Source: Pseudomonadota bacterium (lineage in GTDB: Bacteria > Pseudomonadota > Gammaproteobacteria > Acidiferrobacterales > Acidiferrobacteraceae). Taken from it: 59,901 bases of DNA. A program made the position numbers and the translations under genes. Below, in pieces: positions 19,528 to 30,260 of this stretch. The stretch is taken from positions 73,006 to 132,906 of the forward strand of contig JAKAXK010000001.1 in assembly GCA_021827145.1 (NCBI GenBank). Reading direction: 5' to 3'. The notes under the pieces were generated by a model. The model did not search any database. It was not told the DNA's origin and saw nothing but the letters and a program-made list of their open reading frames with translations. How positions within the stretch are numbered: position 1 is the first letter of the stretch; every line of letters begins with the position of its first letter.

Positions 19528-19740
19528 TCAGCGAGGAACAGGGTCATGCCCACCGTCGTGCCAGGGATGACAGCGGCTTATACGTCTTACGGCAAACCAG
19601 GTGCCACGCAGCGCACCATGGCGTTCGATCGCTTCCAGCGCATAGGCGGAGCAGCTCGGATAATAGCGGCAACGGGAACCCAACCAGGGGCTAAGAAAAT
19701 AGCGGTAGCCGCGGATCAGGAGCGTCAGGGCTTTGCGCAT
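19528..19740 (-). CDS. yidD: Membrane protein insertion efficiency factor YidD
   Basis: 70 residues, the family length. [23 protein letters not shown] contains the conserved cysteine pair and PxCSxYA pattern; the C terminus [18 protein letters not shown] is also diagnostic. Start at ATG 19740 lies inside the 3' end of rnpA (another ATG at 19749). It is thought to assist membrane protein insertion with YidC. Confidence 0.93.
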   Translation of the reverse strand: MRKALTLLIRGYRYFLSPWLGSRCRYYPSCSAYALEAIERHGALRGTWFAVRRISRCHPWHDGGHDPVPR

Positions 19741-20090
19741 ATTCGGCATATCTTTTGCGAGAGGGTGGCTAGGGCCTCGGTAAACGCCTTTGAGTCGGCC
19801 CGCGCGGCATCCGGGTAAGCGATCACGACAAAATCGAGGGCGCACAGGCGCCCCTGTTCGCGGCGAAAGTATTCCCGGGTCTGACGCTTAATACGATTCC
19901 GAACGACAGCCTTGCGTGAGACCTTGCGCGATACGGCGAGGCCCAGACGCGCGTAGCCGAGGCCACTTGGGCAAGCGATAATCCCGAGGAGAGGGTGCCG
20001 CGCCTTTTTACCAGTCTTGAAAACCTCCTGGTAACGCTCGGGGTCCGTGAGCCTCACGTGCCGTGAAAAACTTTCGGCGCCCCGAGTCAC
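19725..20090 (-). CDS. rnpA: Ribonuclease P protein component
   Basis: 121 residues with the RNase P motif [25 protein letters not shown] (basic RNA-contacting helix) and the N-terminal F-x-x-V-F pattern in [17 protein letters not shown]. It binds the catalytic RNA to mature tRNA 5' ends. Follows rpmH by six bases and overlaps yidD. Confidence 0.95.
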   Translation of the reverse strand: MTRGAESFSRHVRLTDPERYQEVFKTGKKARHPLLGIIACPSGLGYARLGLAVSRKVSRKAVVRNRIKRQTREYFRREQGRLCALDFVVIAYPDAARADSKAFTEALATLSQKICRICAKP

Positions 20091-20096
20091 CGCGCT

Positions 20097-20231
20097 TTAG
20101 GCGCTGAGGCGAGCACGCCCTTTGGCGCGCCGCGCGTTGATGACCGCCCGGCCGCCGGGCGTGCTCATGCGCGCACGAAACCCGTGGGTACGCTTACGCT
20201 TCAATACGCTAGGCTGAAATGTTCTTTTCAT
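20097..20231 (-). CDS. rpmH: 50S ribosomal protein L34
   Basis: 44 codons read from the sequence: [19 protein letters not shown] and onward through the [20 protein letters not shown] region to a C-terminal LSA. Exactly the family length. First gene of the rpmH-rnpA-yidD-yidC-mnmE operon, with a strong promoter at 20270-20298. Confidence 0.98.
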   Translation of the reverse strand: MKRTFQPSVLKRKRTHGFRARMSTPGGRAVINARRAKGRARLSA

Positions 20232-20269
20232 GGCAAGCCCTTAATGTCGGTGAGTCTCAAAAGGCCGGA

Positions 20270-20298
20270 ACACTACGAGGTCCACGCCGGTTTGTCAA
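20270..20298 (-). promoter_or_regulatory. Sigma70 promoter of rpmH operon
   Basis: Leftward TTGACA (20298-20293), 17 bases, TAGTGT (20275-20270), about 40 bases before the rpmH start. The -35 is a perfect consensus match. Confidence 0.75.
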
Positions 20299-20332
20299 CG
20301 GCGAGTGACGGTATCATACCGGTATTCGGCGC

Positions 20333-20361
20333 TTGTGGATAACTTGGGCTCGCCCTAGACT
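20333..20361 (+). promoter_or_regulatory. Probable dnaA promoter overlapped by a DnaA box
   Basis: TTGTGG (20333-20338), 17 bases, TAGACT (20356-20361), about 35 bases before dnaA. The -35 lies inside TGTGGATAA (20334-20342), a perfect reverse complement of the DnaA box TTATCCACA. DnaA bound here would block the promoter, consistent with autoregulation of dnaA. The promoter hexamers themselves are moderate matches. Confidence 0.6.
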
Positions 20362-20396
20362 ATCGGGCTTACCCCCTCCTATCGGGTCTTAGCGCC

Positions 20397-21728
20397 GTGA
20401 GTCAGCCGAGTATTTGGAAGAAGTGTCTAGACCGGCTCGAAGAGGAGCTTTCCGCGCAACAGTTCAATACATGGATCCGGCCACTGCAGGCCGAGTGGGA
20501 AAAGGATTGCCTGCGGCTACTGGCGCCAAATCGTTTTGTGACGGAGTGGGTGAAGGACCGCTTCGCGGAACGGATCGCGGAATTAGTCGCCCAGTATCGT
20601 GGGGGCACAGGGAGTATCAGTGTCATCGTGCAAGTCGGGAGCACATCGGGTAAGACACCGGCGGTACCTAAAATAGCGAGCGCTACGACCAGACGCGAAG
20701 CACCCCATAGTTCCCGCTTAAACCCGGACTTCACGTTTGAGACGCATATAGAGGGAAAATCCAATCAATTGGCGCGGGCGGCGGCAAGACAGGTCGGTGA
20801 AAACCCCGGCGGTGCTTATAACCCGCTTTTTATATATGGTGGTGTAGGGTTAGGAAAGACTCACTTAATGCAGGCCGCGGGCAATCTCCTAATAACCCAT
20901 AAAAGGGAAGCCAAGGTGTCGTATGTGCACTCCGAACGCTTCGTCGCTGATATGGTGAAGGCGCTGCAACATAACGCTATTAATGAATTCAAGAAGTATT
21001 ACCGATCATTGGACGCCTTATTGATCGATGACATACAGTTTTTTGCGGGAAAGGAACGGTCACAAGAGGAGTTTTTTCACACCTTTAATGCCCTCCTTGA
21101 AGGGCAAAAACAAGTCATTATCACTGCTGATCGCTTCCCAAAGGAGTTCGTAGGCGTCGAGGAACGCTTGGTTTCGCGATTTGGTTCAGGCTTGACGGTC
21201 TCCATAGAACCCCCGGAATTGGAGACCCGAGTTGCAATCTTGATCAAGAAGGCACAGCAGGAAGGTTTACCTTTGCGGGATGAGGTGGCTTTCTTTATTG
21301 CTAAGCGCGTACGCTCGAATGTTCGTGAGCTTGAAGGCGCGCTTCGGCGCGTCATGGCCAGCGCTAACTTTACCGGCCGGGCTATTGATCTGGCCCTGGC
21401 GGCGGAGAGTTTAAAAGATCTTTTGGCCTTCCAGGAACGTCTAGTAACGATTACCAATATTCAAAAGATCGTGGCGGAATATTTTAAGATTCGGGTATCC
21501 GACTTAAGCGCCAAGAGTCGCTCGCGGCAGATCACCCGTCCGCGACAGATCGCCATGGCACTCGCCAAGGAGCTCACACACCACAGTCTGCCGGAGATTG
21601 GTAAGGAATTCGGAGGGCGTGATCATTCCACCGTAATCCACGCCTGCCGTAAGGTCGGCGCGCTTGTCGAGGAGGATCCGCGTATCAAGGAAGACTACGC
21701 GAATCTAACGAGGATATTGACGACATAA
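20397..21728 (+). CDS. dnaA: Chromosomal replication initiator DnaA
   Basis: 443 residues from a GTG. Domain I at the N terminus ([21 protein letters not shown] region), a short variable linker, AAA+ domain with Walker [10 protein letters not shown] (149-157) and Walker [10 protein letters not shown], and the C-terminal domain IV with the DNA-binding signature [14 protein letters not shown]. Base composition is visibly lower in G+C than the flanking atp and mnm genes. Preceded by a DnaA box and followed by oriC-like sequence. Confidence 0.98.
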   Translation: MSQPSIWKKCLDRLEEELSAQQFNTWIRPLQAEWEKDCLRLLAPNRFVTEWVKDRFAERIAELVAQYRGGTGSISVIVQVGSTSGKTPAVPKIASATTRREAPHSSRLNPDFTFETHIEGKSNQLARAAARQVGENPGGAYNPLFIYGGVGLGKTHLMQAAGNLLITHKREAKVSYVHSERFVADMVKALQHNAINEFKKYYRSLDALLIDDIQFFAGKERSQEEFFHTFNALLEGQKQVIITADRFPKEFVGVEERLVSRFGSGLTVSIEPPELETRVAILIKKAQQEGLPLRDEVAFFIAKRVRSNVRELEGALRRVMASANFTGRAIDLALAAESLKDLLAFQERLVTITNIQKIVAEYFKIRVSDLSAKSRSRQITRPRQIAMALAKELTHHSLPEIGKEFGGRDHSTVIHACRKVGALVEEDPRIKEDYANLTRILTT

Positions 21729-21966
21729 GGTGTGGATAAGAAAGAGTAAAACCGACCTTAGGCGGAATTGCGGTTTTTGTGCACATCTATCCACAAGCTT
21801 ACCCACAACGGTGAGGGGCAGTTATACCGGATTTATCCGGGCCCAGTGAGGCCGAAATTACCTGTTTAGAGGGGTTTATTCACAGTTTGGGGCGACGTAA
21901 TAATAACTGCTACTAAGAAAGATATTTAAAAACCAGTAAAGGCTAAGGCGGGGATAAAAGGACATT
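21729..21966 (+). other. oriC: Probable replication origin oriC (dnaA-dnaN intergenic region)
   Basis: 238 noncoding bases with a cluster of DnaA boxes: TGTGGATAA (21731-21739, perfect, reverse), CTATCCACA (21787-21795, one mismatch), TTACCCACA (21799-21807, one mismatch) and TTATTCACA (21876-21884, one mismatch). An AT-rich stretch at about 21896-21945, with TAATAATAA and ATATTTAAAAA, is a candidate unwinding element next to the last box. Gene context (rpmH | dnaA-dnaN-recF-gyrB) agrees. Confidence 0.8.
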
Positions 21967-23070
21967 ATGCGACTGACGATCGGGCGGGACGAACTACTAA
22001 AGGTTCTGAATGTTGTGGGTAGCGTCGTAGAACGACGTCAGGCAAAACCGATTTTGACGCACATTCTGATAAACGCCGCTGATGGGGAACTGGTTTTGAC
22101 AGGGACCGACCTGGAGATCGAGGTGGTCGCCCGATGCGTGGCTGAGGTTCAGGAACCCGGGGCTGTGACCGTACCCGGGAGGAAGTTCCTGGATATTGTG
22201 CGGACGTTACCAGGTGGTAGCGTCTTGCGTTGCGAAATGGATGCGACGCGATTTCGTGTTGCCATGGGCAAGAGCCGGTTTCAGCTCGCGACCTTGCCCG
22301 TGGAGGATTTCCCCAACCTGATGGATGTTCAGTGGGACACGCGTTTCGATGTCCCTCGTGTGGATCTAAAGCGCATCCTTGAGAAGACGCAGTTTTGTAT
22401 GGCGCAGCAGGACGTGCGGTACTACTTGAACGGTGTAATGCTTGAGTTTGGCGGGAAATCCTTACGGGCAGTGGCGGCGGATGGTCATCGCTTGGCTTTA
22501 TCCGAGGTAGAACTGGCGGCGGAGATGGGCGCAGAGAGGCAGGTTATTATCCCCCGTAAGGCGGTGGGAGAGATGGTGCGTTTCTTGGGGAATGAGAGCG
22601 CACCTGTGGAGGTGAGCGTTTCGACGAATCACATGCGCGTCGTTCAGGATGGTTTGGTGTTCGTAACGAAACTCGTGGACGGTCGCTTTCCGGATTACCA
22701 TCGCGTTATACCCCAGACCGTGAAAGAAGAAGTGAGCTTACCGCGTGCGAATGTCTTGGAGATGTTGGGGCGCGTGGGTGTCGTGTCCACGGAGAAGTTT
22801 CGGGGGATGAGGTTGCGCTTTCAAGGGACCCTGCTGGCGGCGAGTGCGACGAATACCGATCGGGATGAGGCGTGGGAAGAATTGGAGCTTGGTGCGTCGG
22901 TGCCGGAATGGGAAGTGGGTTTTAATGTGACCTATTTGGTGGAGGCAATCAGCGCCTTGGAGGGTGATGAGGTTCTGTTTGGCTGGAACACGAGTGATGG
23001 GGGTGTGCGGATAAAGGGGAAGGTGGCGACAGAGAAACAGGTGTACGTGGTGATGCCGGTGCGCTTGTAG
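21967..23070 (+). CDS. dnaN: DNA polymerase III beta sliding clamp
   Basis: 367 residues, the usual clamp length. N terminus MRLTIGRDELLKVLNVVGSV, the motif ILTHILINA, the middle RYYLNGVMLEF and the C-terminal VYVVMPVRL (the conserved M-P-M/V-R-L ending) are all present. The ring encircles DNA and tethers polymerase III. ATG at 21967, preceded by a purine-rich GGGGATAAAAGGA stretch. Confidence 0.98.
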   Translation: MRLTIGRDELLKVLNVVGSVVERRQAKPILTHILINAADGELVLTGTDLEIEVVARCVAEVQEPGAVTVPGRKFLDIVRTLPGGSVLRCEMDATRFRVAMGKSRFQLATLPVEDFPNLMDVQWDTRFDVPRVDLKRILEKTQFCMAQQDVRYYLNGVMLEFGGKSLRAVAADGHRLALSEVELAAEMGAERQVIIPRKAVGEMVRFLGNESAPVEVSVSTNHMRVVQDGLVFVTKLVDGRFPDYHRVIPQTVKEEVSLPRANVLEMLGRVGVVSTEKFRGMRLRFQGTLLAASATNTDRDEAWEELELGASVPEWEVGFNVTYLVEAISALEGDEVLFGWNTSDGGVRIKGKVATEKQVYVVMPVRL

Positions 23071-23099
23071 GGAGGACGACAGGCCTTTGAGGTTGGGGT

Positions 23100-24149
23100 A
23101 TGAGTATTACGGCCCTCGATTTCCGAGATATCCGCTGTTTGCAGGCGGTGGAGTGGAAGCCGTCCCCGGAGATGAATTTGATTGTCGGGGCGAACGGGGC
23201 AGGCAAAACGAGTCTGTTGGAAGGGATAAGCCTGGCGGGCACAGGTAAGACCTTACGATCTGGAAGGGTGAGGGCCGCGATCGCTCATGGTCGCGAGAAA
23301 CTGAGCGCAAGGCTCGGTTTCGGGGAGGGCTTGGACGCCGGGAAGCTGTGTTACGAACGCGGCGCCTCGGAAAAGACTTGGGTGCTTGACGGCGTGCCGG
23401 TCAAATCGGCTGCCGAGGTCTATGGAAGACTTCCCCTTATGATCTTTAGCCCCGAATCCCATTACGCGATGTTGCAAGATCCGAACGCCCGCCGAGAAGT
23501 GGTTTATTGGTTGATGTTCCACGTGGAACCTTTTTTCCTTGATGCCTGGCGTCGCTACCAACGTCTTTTACGCCAACGAAATGCCGCGCTCCGGGTGCGT
23601 GATCGTAACTACCGCGCCTTCGATCCGGGGCTGATCCAATTGAGCTCGGTTCTGGCCGATATGTGGCAAAGGGCCGCGCAAGCCCTGGAAGGACCTTTCA
23701 GGGACATCGTGCACCAGCAGCGTCTCGGCGGTGAGGCCGCCACCGTGCTGCGGCCGGGTTGGCAGGGTGAAAGTTTAGCAGCCGCCTTGGAGACCAACCG
23801 GGAGACGGACGAGCGTCTGGGTTACACGTTCGCGGGGCCGCATCGAGCGGATGTGGCGTTTAAACTGGATGGTCGGGCTATCCAGGAGGTCGCGTCGCAC
23901 GGTCAGCAAAAGATTTTCATGAGCGCCTGGCGCTTGGCGGTTGTGATGGTGGTCGTGGCCAGCGGTAAGCGACCGATTTTGTTATTGGACGACCTTGCCG
24001 CGGAATTGGATGTCGAGCGCAGGGAGTCGTTCTTCGCGACACTTAAGGATGTCGGGCTCCAAACTTTCGTGACAGCGATCGACGAAACATCCTTCCCCGC
24101 CCCTGCCACAGTGTTCCACGTGGAACATGGGTGTCTGCGCGGGCCTTAA
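23100..24149 (+). CDS. recF: DNA replication and repair protein RecF
   Basis: 349 residues of the SMC-like RecF family: Walker A GANGAGKT (30-37), LMIFSPESH, the signature EVASHGQQK and Walker B PILLLDDLAAELD. RecF loads RecA at gaps with RecO and RecR. Unusually, its coding sequence contains two parS palindromes (23515-23530 and 24112-24127), both read as Phe-His-Val-Glu. Confidence 0.97.
   Translation: MSITALDFRDIRCLQAVEWKPSPEMNLIVGANGAGKTSLLEGISLAGTGKTLRSGRVRAAIAHGREKLSARLGFGEGLDAGKLCYERGASEKTWVLDGVPVKSAAEVYGRLPLMIFSPESHYAMLQDPNARREVVYWLMFHVEPFFLDAWRRYQRLLRQRNAALRVRDRNYRAFDPGLIQLSSVLADMWQRAAQALEGPFRDIVHQQRLGGEAATVLRPGWQGESLAAALETNRETDERLGYTFAGPHRADVAFKLDGRAIQEVASHGQQKIFMSAWRLAVVMVVVASGKRPILLLDDLAAELDVERRESFFATLKDVGLQTFVTAIDETSFPAPATVFHVEHGCLRGP
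23515..23530. promoter_or_regulatory. parS: parS site (15 of 16 bases of palindrome)
   Basis: TGTTCCACGTGGAACC, one base from the perfect palindrome TGTTCCACGTGGAACA and one to three from the TGTTTCACGTGAAACA-type ParB sites. Located in the middle of recF, about 1.5 kb from the proposed oriC. ParB is encoded in this window. Confidence 0.85.
24112..24127. promoter_or_regulatory. parS: parS site, perfect palindrome
   Basis: TGTTCCACGTGGAACA is a perfect 16-base palindrome matching the bacterial parS consensus. It lies at the 3' end of recF, 22 bases before the stop, encoding V-F-H-V-E-H. Confidence 0.92.
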
Positions 24150-24166
24150 ATCCGAGCTTGTGTTAA

Positions 24167-26614
<2,448 letters not shown>

Positions 26615-26623
26615 ACTCTTCGG

Positions 26624-26869
26624 GTGGACGGCACCTACCGACCCATAGCCTGCGCGCTCCAGGATCGTTTCGAGCGCGCGGCGATCACCGGCACGGCCCT
26701 TACGGTGGCGTGGCGTGACGGTGCCCACAACATCCGGGACCGGGTGCGCGTCCTGGATCTCGAGACACATGACGGCGCCGAGTATCTTCATTTCCGGGAT
26801 AGTCGTGGGGCGCTCCACAGGATCCGTCTCGATTACGTCACCATCCTGAACGAGACGCACGGCGGTTAA
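26624..26869 (+). CDS. Rof-like Rho-binding antiterminator
   Basis: 81 residues from a GTG nine bases after gyrB. YRPIACALQDRFERAA at the N terminus, a basic-aromatic strand LTVAWRDG, then RVLDLETHDGAEYLHF and IRLDYVTIL match the small Sm-like Rof fold, which binds Rho and inhibits termination. The family is short and diverse, so the call rests on pattern and length. Likely cotranscribed with gyrB. Confidence 0.7.
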   Translation: MDGTYRPIACALQDRFERAAITGTALTVAWRDGAHNIRDRVRVLDLETHDGAEYLHFRDSRGALHRIRLDYVTILNETHGG

Positions 26870-26987
26870 GGAGTCACAGCGCGCCTCGCCTTCCCGGGTC
26901 AGTGCCCGGCCAAAACGGCTGGACTGCAAATATCGTGATGTCTTTTTGTCGAAGACCCGGCATTTCCGAACGTTAATGAGGTGAATC

Positions 26988-27221
26988 ATGGATGCCATCG
27001 TGATTGAACATATGAAGGTAAGCGAGCGGCCCGAGGACTGGCGGACGCGGCTGCATGCCGCAGCCGGCAAGCGCGTGACCGTGCGTATCGAGGAAGAGGC
27101 CGAATTGCGCAAGGCCGCTCAAGAGAATGCAGAGAACCCCTTGTTCGGGATGTGGCAAGATCGCGAGGAGACGACCGACGTGGAGGCTTATATACACAAG
27201 CTTCGCGCGCCCCGCTTCTGA
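26988..27221 (+). CDS. VapB-type antitoxin
   Basis: 77 residues, ATG with GAGGTGAATC just upstream. N-terminal DNA-binding half is short (RTRLHAAAGKRVTVRIEEEAE); the C-terminal tail NPLFGMWQDREETTDVEAYIHKLRAPRF matches antitoxins that precede PIN-domain toxins (toxin-wrapping tail). A PIN toxin gene follows after nine bases but is frameshifted, so this antitoxin may now be an orphan. Confidence 0.8.
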   Translation: MDAIVIEHMKVSERPEDWRTRLHAAAGKRVTVRIEEEAELRKAAQENAENPLFGMWQDREETTDVEAYIHKLRAPRF

Positions 27222-27230
27222 CCGCTGTCC

Positions 27231-27612
27231 ATGATCGTGATCGATTCGGATGTCCTGATCTGGCTCACGCGCGGCCATGCCGGCGCCAAGGCGCGCCTGG
27301 CGCAGATCAACCCCTGGCCGTATCTTAACGATTACTTACATCGAACTCGCCCAAAGCTGCCGCAACAGGGATGAACTGCTACGCGCCAAGCGCGGACTCA
27401 CCGCTCAACACACGCGGATTCTCCCGCTCACGCCAGCCATCTCGGAACGGGCGATGGCGCTCATTGATGCGCATGCGTTGGCCGATGGCCTGCGATTGGC
27501 GGATGCCTTGATCGCGGCCACGGCGTTGGAACACGGTCTTACGCTCCTTACCGGCAACACCAAACATTTCACCGGTGTCGAAGCGCTCAAGATTGAGCGG
27601 TTTGAGCCGTAG
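27231..27612 (+). pseudogene. VapC-type PIN-domain toxin, frameshifted
   Basis: From the ATG, MIVIDSDVLIWLTRGHAGAKA carries the first PIN acidic residue (D5/D7). After INPW the frame breaks: an extra C at about 27318-27319 (TGGCCGTATC where TGGCGTATC restores homology). In the +1 frame the protein continues ILTITYIELAQSCRNRDELL and ends with LRLADALIAATALEHGLTLLTGN, the usual PIN C-terminal acidic motifs. Read as printed, translation stops at codon 44. Either natural inactivation or a sequence error; all other parts are intact. Confidence 0.8.
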
Positions 27613-27719
27613 GATCACGCCAAGACTATCCGGGGCAACCGCCGCCCGATGCGCCTGACGCGAACAGGCGGCAGGCCCTGTAGGGGGTGGGCAGTTTCGG
27701 GGTCACGGCCCTTCTATGC

Positions 27720-28373
27720 TCACACGGTCTTCCGAAAACGCAGGTCCCGCACCTCGTGACCCAGCCTTAAGCCCCGACGCTCGAAGCGCGTGCACGGCCG
27801 CGCCCCTCGTCCCTCGTCTTCCAGGGTCAGTGCGGGAAAGGCACCCACGGCATCGAGCGCCGCTTCCGCGTATTGTGTCCAGTCCGTCGCCATATGGAAC
27901 AGGCCGCCCGCGCGCAGAACACGCACCACCTCCTTCAAAAACCGCTCTTGCACGAGGCGGCGTTTATGGTGGCGGGTCTTGGGCCAGGGGTCTGGGAAGA
28001 AGGTCTGGATCGCCGCGATGCGCCCCTCACCGATCTTGGCTAAGAGCTCATGCGCGTCGGCCTCGATCAGTCGCACATTCGTAGGCCCCTGCTCCTCGAT
28101 CCCCCGTAAGACCTTGATGACCCCGGTCCGGTAGACCTCAACGCCCACATAGTCCCGCCCCGGATCGCCCGCGGCCATTGTGAGTAAAGACTCACCATCA
28201 CCGAAGCCGATGTCCAGTACGACGTCACGTAAGCCCACGCCCAGGCTTGCCCACTCCTCTTCCGGTACCGCGAGCCGTTCCCATAGACGTTCACGGGTGG
28301 CAAGCGCCGCCCGACCCAGGGGTCGTTCACGACGCGTGAAGCTTCGGACCTCCCGGCGGCCCGCCAGAATCAT
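27720..28373 (-). CDS. trmB: tRNA (guanine-N7-)-methyltransferase TrmB
   Basis: 217 residues. SAM-binding [14 protein letters not shown], then [14 protein letters not shown] and the family signature [18 protein letters not shown] are present. It makes m7G46 in tRNA. Its ATG overlaps the thiG stop by four bases, giving thiS-thiG-trmB, a common arrangement in proteobacteria. Confidence 0.96.
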   Translation of the reverse strand: MILAGRREVRSFTRRERPLGRAALATRERLWERLAVPEEEWASLGVGLRDVVLDIGFGDGESLLTMAAGDPGRDYVGVEVYRTGVIKVLRGIEEQGPTNVRLIEADAHELLAKIGEGRIAAIQTFFPDPWPKTRHHKRRLVQERFLKEVVRVLRAGGLFHMATDWTQYAEAALDAVGAFPALTLEDEGRGARPCTRFERRGLRLGHEVRDLRFRKTV

Positions 28374-29161
28374 GTCACAAGACCCGCAAGCGGTGACGAC
28401 GGGTCGGCGGCCGTTCTTCGCGGCATGCGCCCGGCGCGATAGGCCTCGCGGCCCGCCTCGACGCCTTTGCGCATGGCCGTCGCCATCAGCACCGGATCAC
28501 GCGCGGCGGCGATAGCTGTATTCATCAGCACCCCGTCGCAGCCAAGCTCCATGGCTACCGCCGCATCGGACGCCGTGCCCACGCCCGCGTCGACCAGGAT
28601 GGGTACCCGGGCGTTTTCCACGATGAGGCGGATATTGAAGGGGTTGCGTATCCCGAGCCCCGAGCCTATCGGCGCGGCCAGCGGCATGACTGCGACGCAA
28701 CCGAGCGCCTCGAGGCGCTTTGCGGCCACCGGATCATCCGTGGTGTAGACCATGACCTCGAAGCCCTCGGCTACCAGGATCTCGGCGGCCTTGATTGTCT
28801 CGACCATGTCCGGAAAAAGGCTGGTCTTGTCGCCTATGACCTCGAGCTTCACGAGCCTATGATCGTCCAACAGTTCGCGGGCGAGCCGACAGGTACGGAC
28901 CGCCTCCTCGGCGGTGTAGCATCCAGCGGTGTTGGGTAGGATCGTGAATCGATTCGGGGGCAAGGCATCGAGTAGATTGGGTTCACCGGGATTCTGCCCG
29001 AGGTTTGTCCGGCGAACCGCCACCGTCACGATCTCGGCGCCGCTCGCTACCACCGCCCGCCCGGTCTCGGCCAAGTCCTTGTACTTTCCCGTTCCCACCA
29101 GCAGGCGCGAACGAAACGTCCGTCCCCCGAGCCGCCAGCTATCATCACTTACCTCTATCAT
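28370..29161 (-). CDS. thiG: Thiazole synthase ThiG
   Basis: 263 residues, ATG at 29161 overlapping the thiS stop. [14 protein letters not shown] at the N terminus, LVKLEVIGD (Schiff-base lysine for deoxyxylulose 5-phosphate), [14 protein letters not shown] and [12 protein letters not shown] (phosphate-binding) are diagnostic of the TIM-barrel ThiG. It builds the thiazole phosphate of thiamine using ThiS thiocarboxylate. Sequence before the chosen start is the thiS gene in another frame. Confidence 0.96.
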   Translation of the reverse strand: MIEVSDDSWRLGGRTFRSRLLVGTGKYKDLAETGRAVVASGAEIVTVAVRRTNLGQNPGEPNLLDALPPNRFTILPNTAGCYTAEEAVRTCRLARELLDDHRLVKLEVIGDKTSLFPDMVETIKAAEILVAEGFEVMVYTTDDPVAAKRLEALGCVAVMPLAAPIGSGLGIRNPFNIRLIVENARVPILVDAGVGTASDAAVAMELGCDGVLMNTAIAAARDPVLMATAMRKGVEAGREAYRAGRMPRRTAADPSSPLAGLVT

Positions 29162-29361
29162 CACCCGCCTCCAATGGCCTGAACGATCTCGATCCGATCC
29201 CCGTCGCGCAACGTCCGACCTTGGTGGTGCGCCCGCGGCACGATCTCCCGGTTGATCTCCACCGCGACACGTTTTCCGGCAAGCCCCATCTCGGCAAGCA
29301 AGGTTTCGAGGCCGGCGGCCTCGGGGAACACACGCATGTGTCCGTTGACATAAATCTGCAT
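29161..29361 (-). CDS. thiS: Sulfur carrier protein ThiS
   Basis: 66 residues from the ATG at 29361 (TTG at 29367 is possible). Ubiquitin-like fold; ends in IGGG, where the C-terminal Gly-Gly pair is the thiocarboxylation site (an extra Gly gives GGG, common in ThiS). [10 protein letters not shown] and [13 protein letters not shown] are typical. Coupled to thiG by a one-base stop/start overlap. Confidence 0.93.
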   Translation of the reverse strand: MQIYVNGHMRVFPEAAGLETLLAEMGLAGKRVAVEINREIVPRAHHQGRTLRDGDRIEIVQAIGGG

Positions 29362-29423
29362 AGGCAATGGTGCAAATCTCCAGATCGCGGTATATTGTAT
29401 TGCCTTGCCGCACGTTCTGCTAT

Positions 29424-29497
29424 GCGGGTGTAGTTCAATGGTAGAACTTCAGCTTCCCAAGCTGATAGCGAGGGTTCGATTCCCTTCACCCGCTCCA
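29424..29497 (+). tRNA. tRNA-Gly (anticodon CCC)
   Basis: GCGGGTG acceptor pairs with CACCCGC; discriminator T; encoded CCA at 29495-29497. D arm GTTCAATGGTAGAAC, anticodon arm CAGC-TTCCCAA-GCTG giving CCC, and the T loop TTCGATT. 74 bases. A TATATT at 29391-29396 may be the -10. Immediately downstream is DNA containing an integrase remnant, so this gene may have been an integration target. Confidence 0.97.
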
Positions 29498-30160
29498 CCC
29501 CCACTTTCCCGATAACGACGATGGCATCCGACTCGCTTATTAAGAGTTGGCCATATGCGCGCCGACCCGACGATCCGGCGGGCCAGGGCCACCGCAAACC
29601 ACACACACCACAGATTTCGGTGGTGTTCCCCTCTTCGCATAGGTCAACTGCGCCAAGGTCTGGCGCTTCCATTACACCGGGATGGGCAACGCGCTCGCGC
29701 CCACTCTCGGTAAGCCTCCCGAGCTGTCGCTACGCGAGGCCCGTTCACGGCTCGTCCGGGGAATCATCCGTGCACCGATCGCAAGCAGTGGCGTGAGGGA
29801 CGCTTGCCGGCAAGCACACCTTCATCGCGGTCCCCGCGAAGCGCATGGCACACCGCCAGCTCACTCTCGCGGAACGGCGCCAGGGTTCGCCTGGTCAATT
29901 CGACCGGGACTGTGGCTTGGGGATCACACCGGTCACGCCGCTCAGCCGCGCAAGCCCCCACCGACATCCTGTCACACGTCGCCCCGCTGTCTGTGTGGCC
30001 CGTGGAGGCCGTCGGTTACCGACTTGAGGACGCGGCCCCTGGGCGCAGGACCACCTGTCCGCTCGCGTCTAACACATCGGTCACCGCGTGAGCGAGACCG
30101 CGCTCACCGTTAGGCTGCCCCCTCAGCGTTCCCACCAGAATCCAATGGCTAGTTAAAGCG
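29498..30160 (+). other. Degraded accessory DNA downstream of tRNA-Gly
   Basis: About 660 bases with no intact gene. It contains the integrase remnant (29619-29765), a short reading frame at 29845 starting MAHRQLTLAERRQ that recalls IS30-type transposase N termini but is too short to call, and one of two diverged repeats (about 29865-29945) whose partner is near 34185-34265. Confidence 0.6.
29619..29765 (+). pseudogene. Remnant of phage-type tyrosine integrase (N-terminal arm domain)
   Basis: One frame reads GGVPLFA, a stop, then VNCAKVWRFHYTGMGNALA and PTLGKPPELSLREARSR. This matches the order of the arm-binding domain of tRNA-site integrases (G-G-L-x-L..V....K-x-W-R-F-x-Y....LG.YPE-x-SL-x-EAR). 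An in-frame TAG and loss of the catalytic domain make it a fragment. Position 120 bases past tRNA-Gly supports the call. The recognition is by pattern alone. Confidence 0.6.
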
Positions 30161-30161
30161 C

Positions 30162-30252
30162 CCCTTGGGAGACTTTATTGCCATTCTCGGGAGCTGGTTG
30201 CTATAATCGTCCCCACAGAACCTTGTATCCGAAATTAGAGTTCCCTTGGGAG
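30162..30252 (+). promoter_or_regulatory. hipBA promoter with two CCCTTGGGAG repeats
   Basis: TTGCCA (30178-30183), 18 bases, TATAAT (30202-30207, perfect -10). The ten-base sequence CCCTTGGGAG occurs twice, at 30162-30171 just upstream of the -35 and at 30243-30252 at the ribosome-binding site; the second also supplies GGGAG for hipB. HipB-type antitoxins bind repeated operators, so these are candidate operators. Confidence 0.6.
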
Positions 30253-30260
30253 CGATTAGC

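Noticed and set aside
29845-30027. IS30-type transposase remnant (MAHRQLTLAERRQ)
   Set aside because: The match covers about 13 residues and the rest of the frame shows no transposase features. Too short to call.
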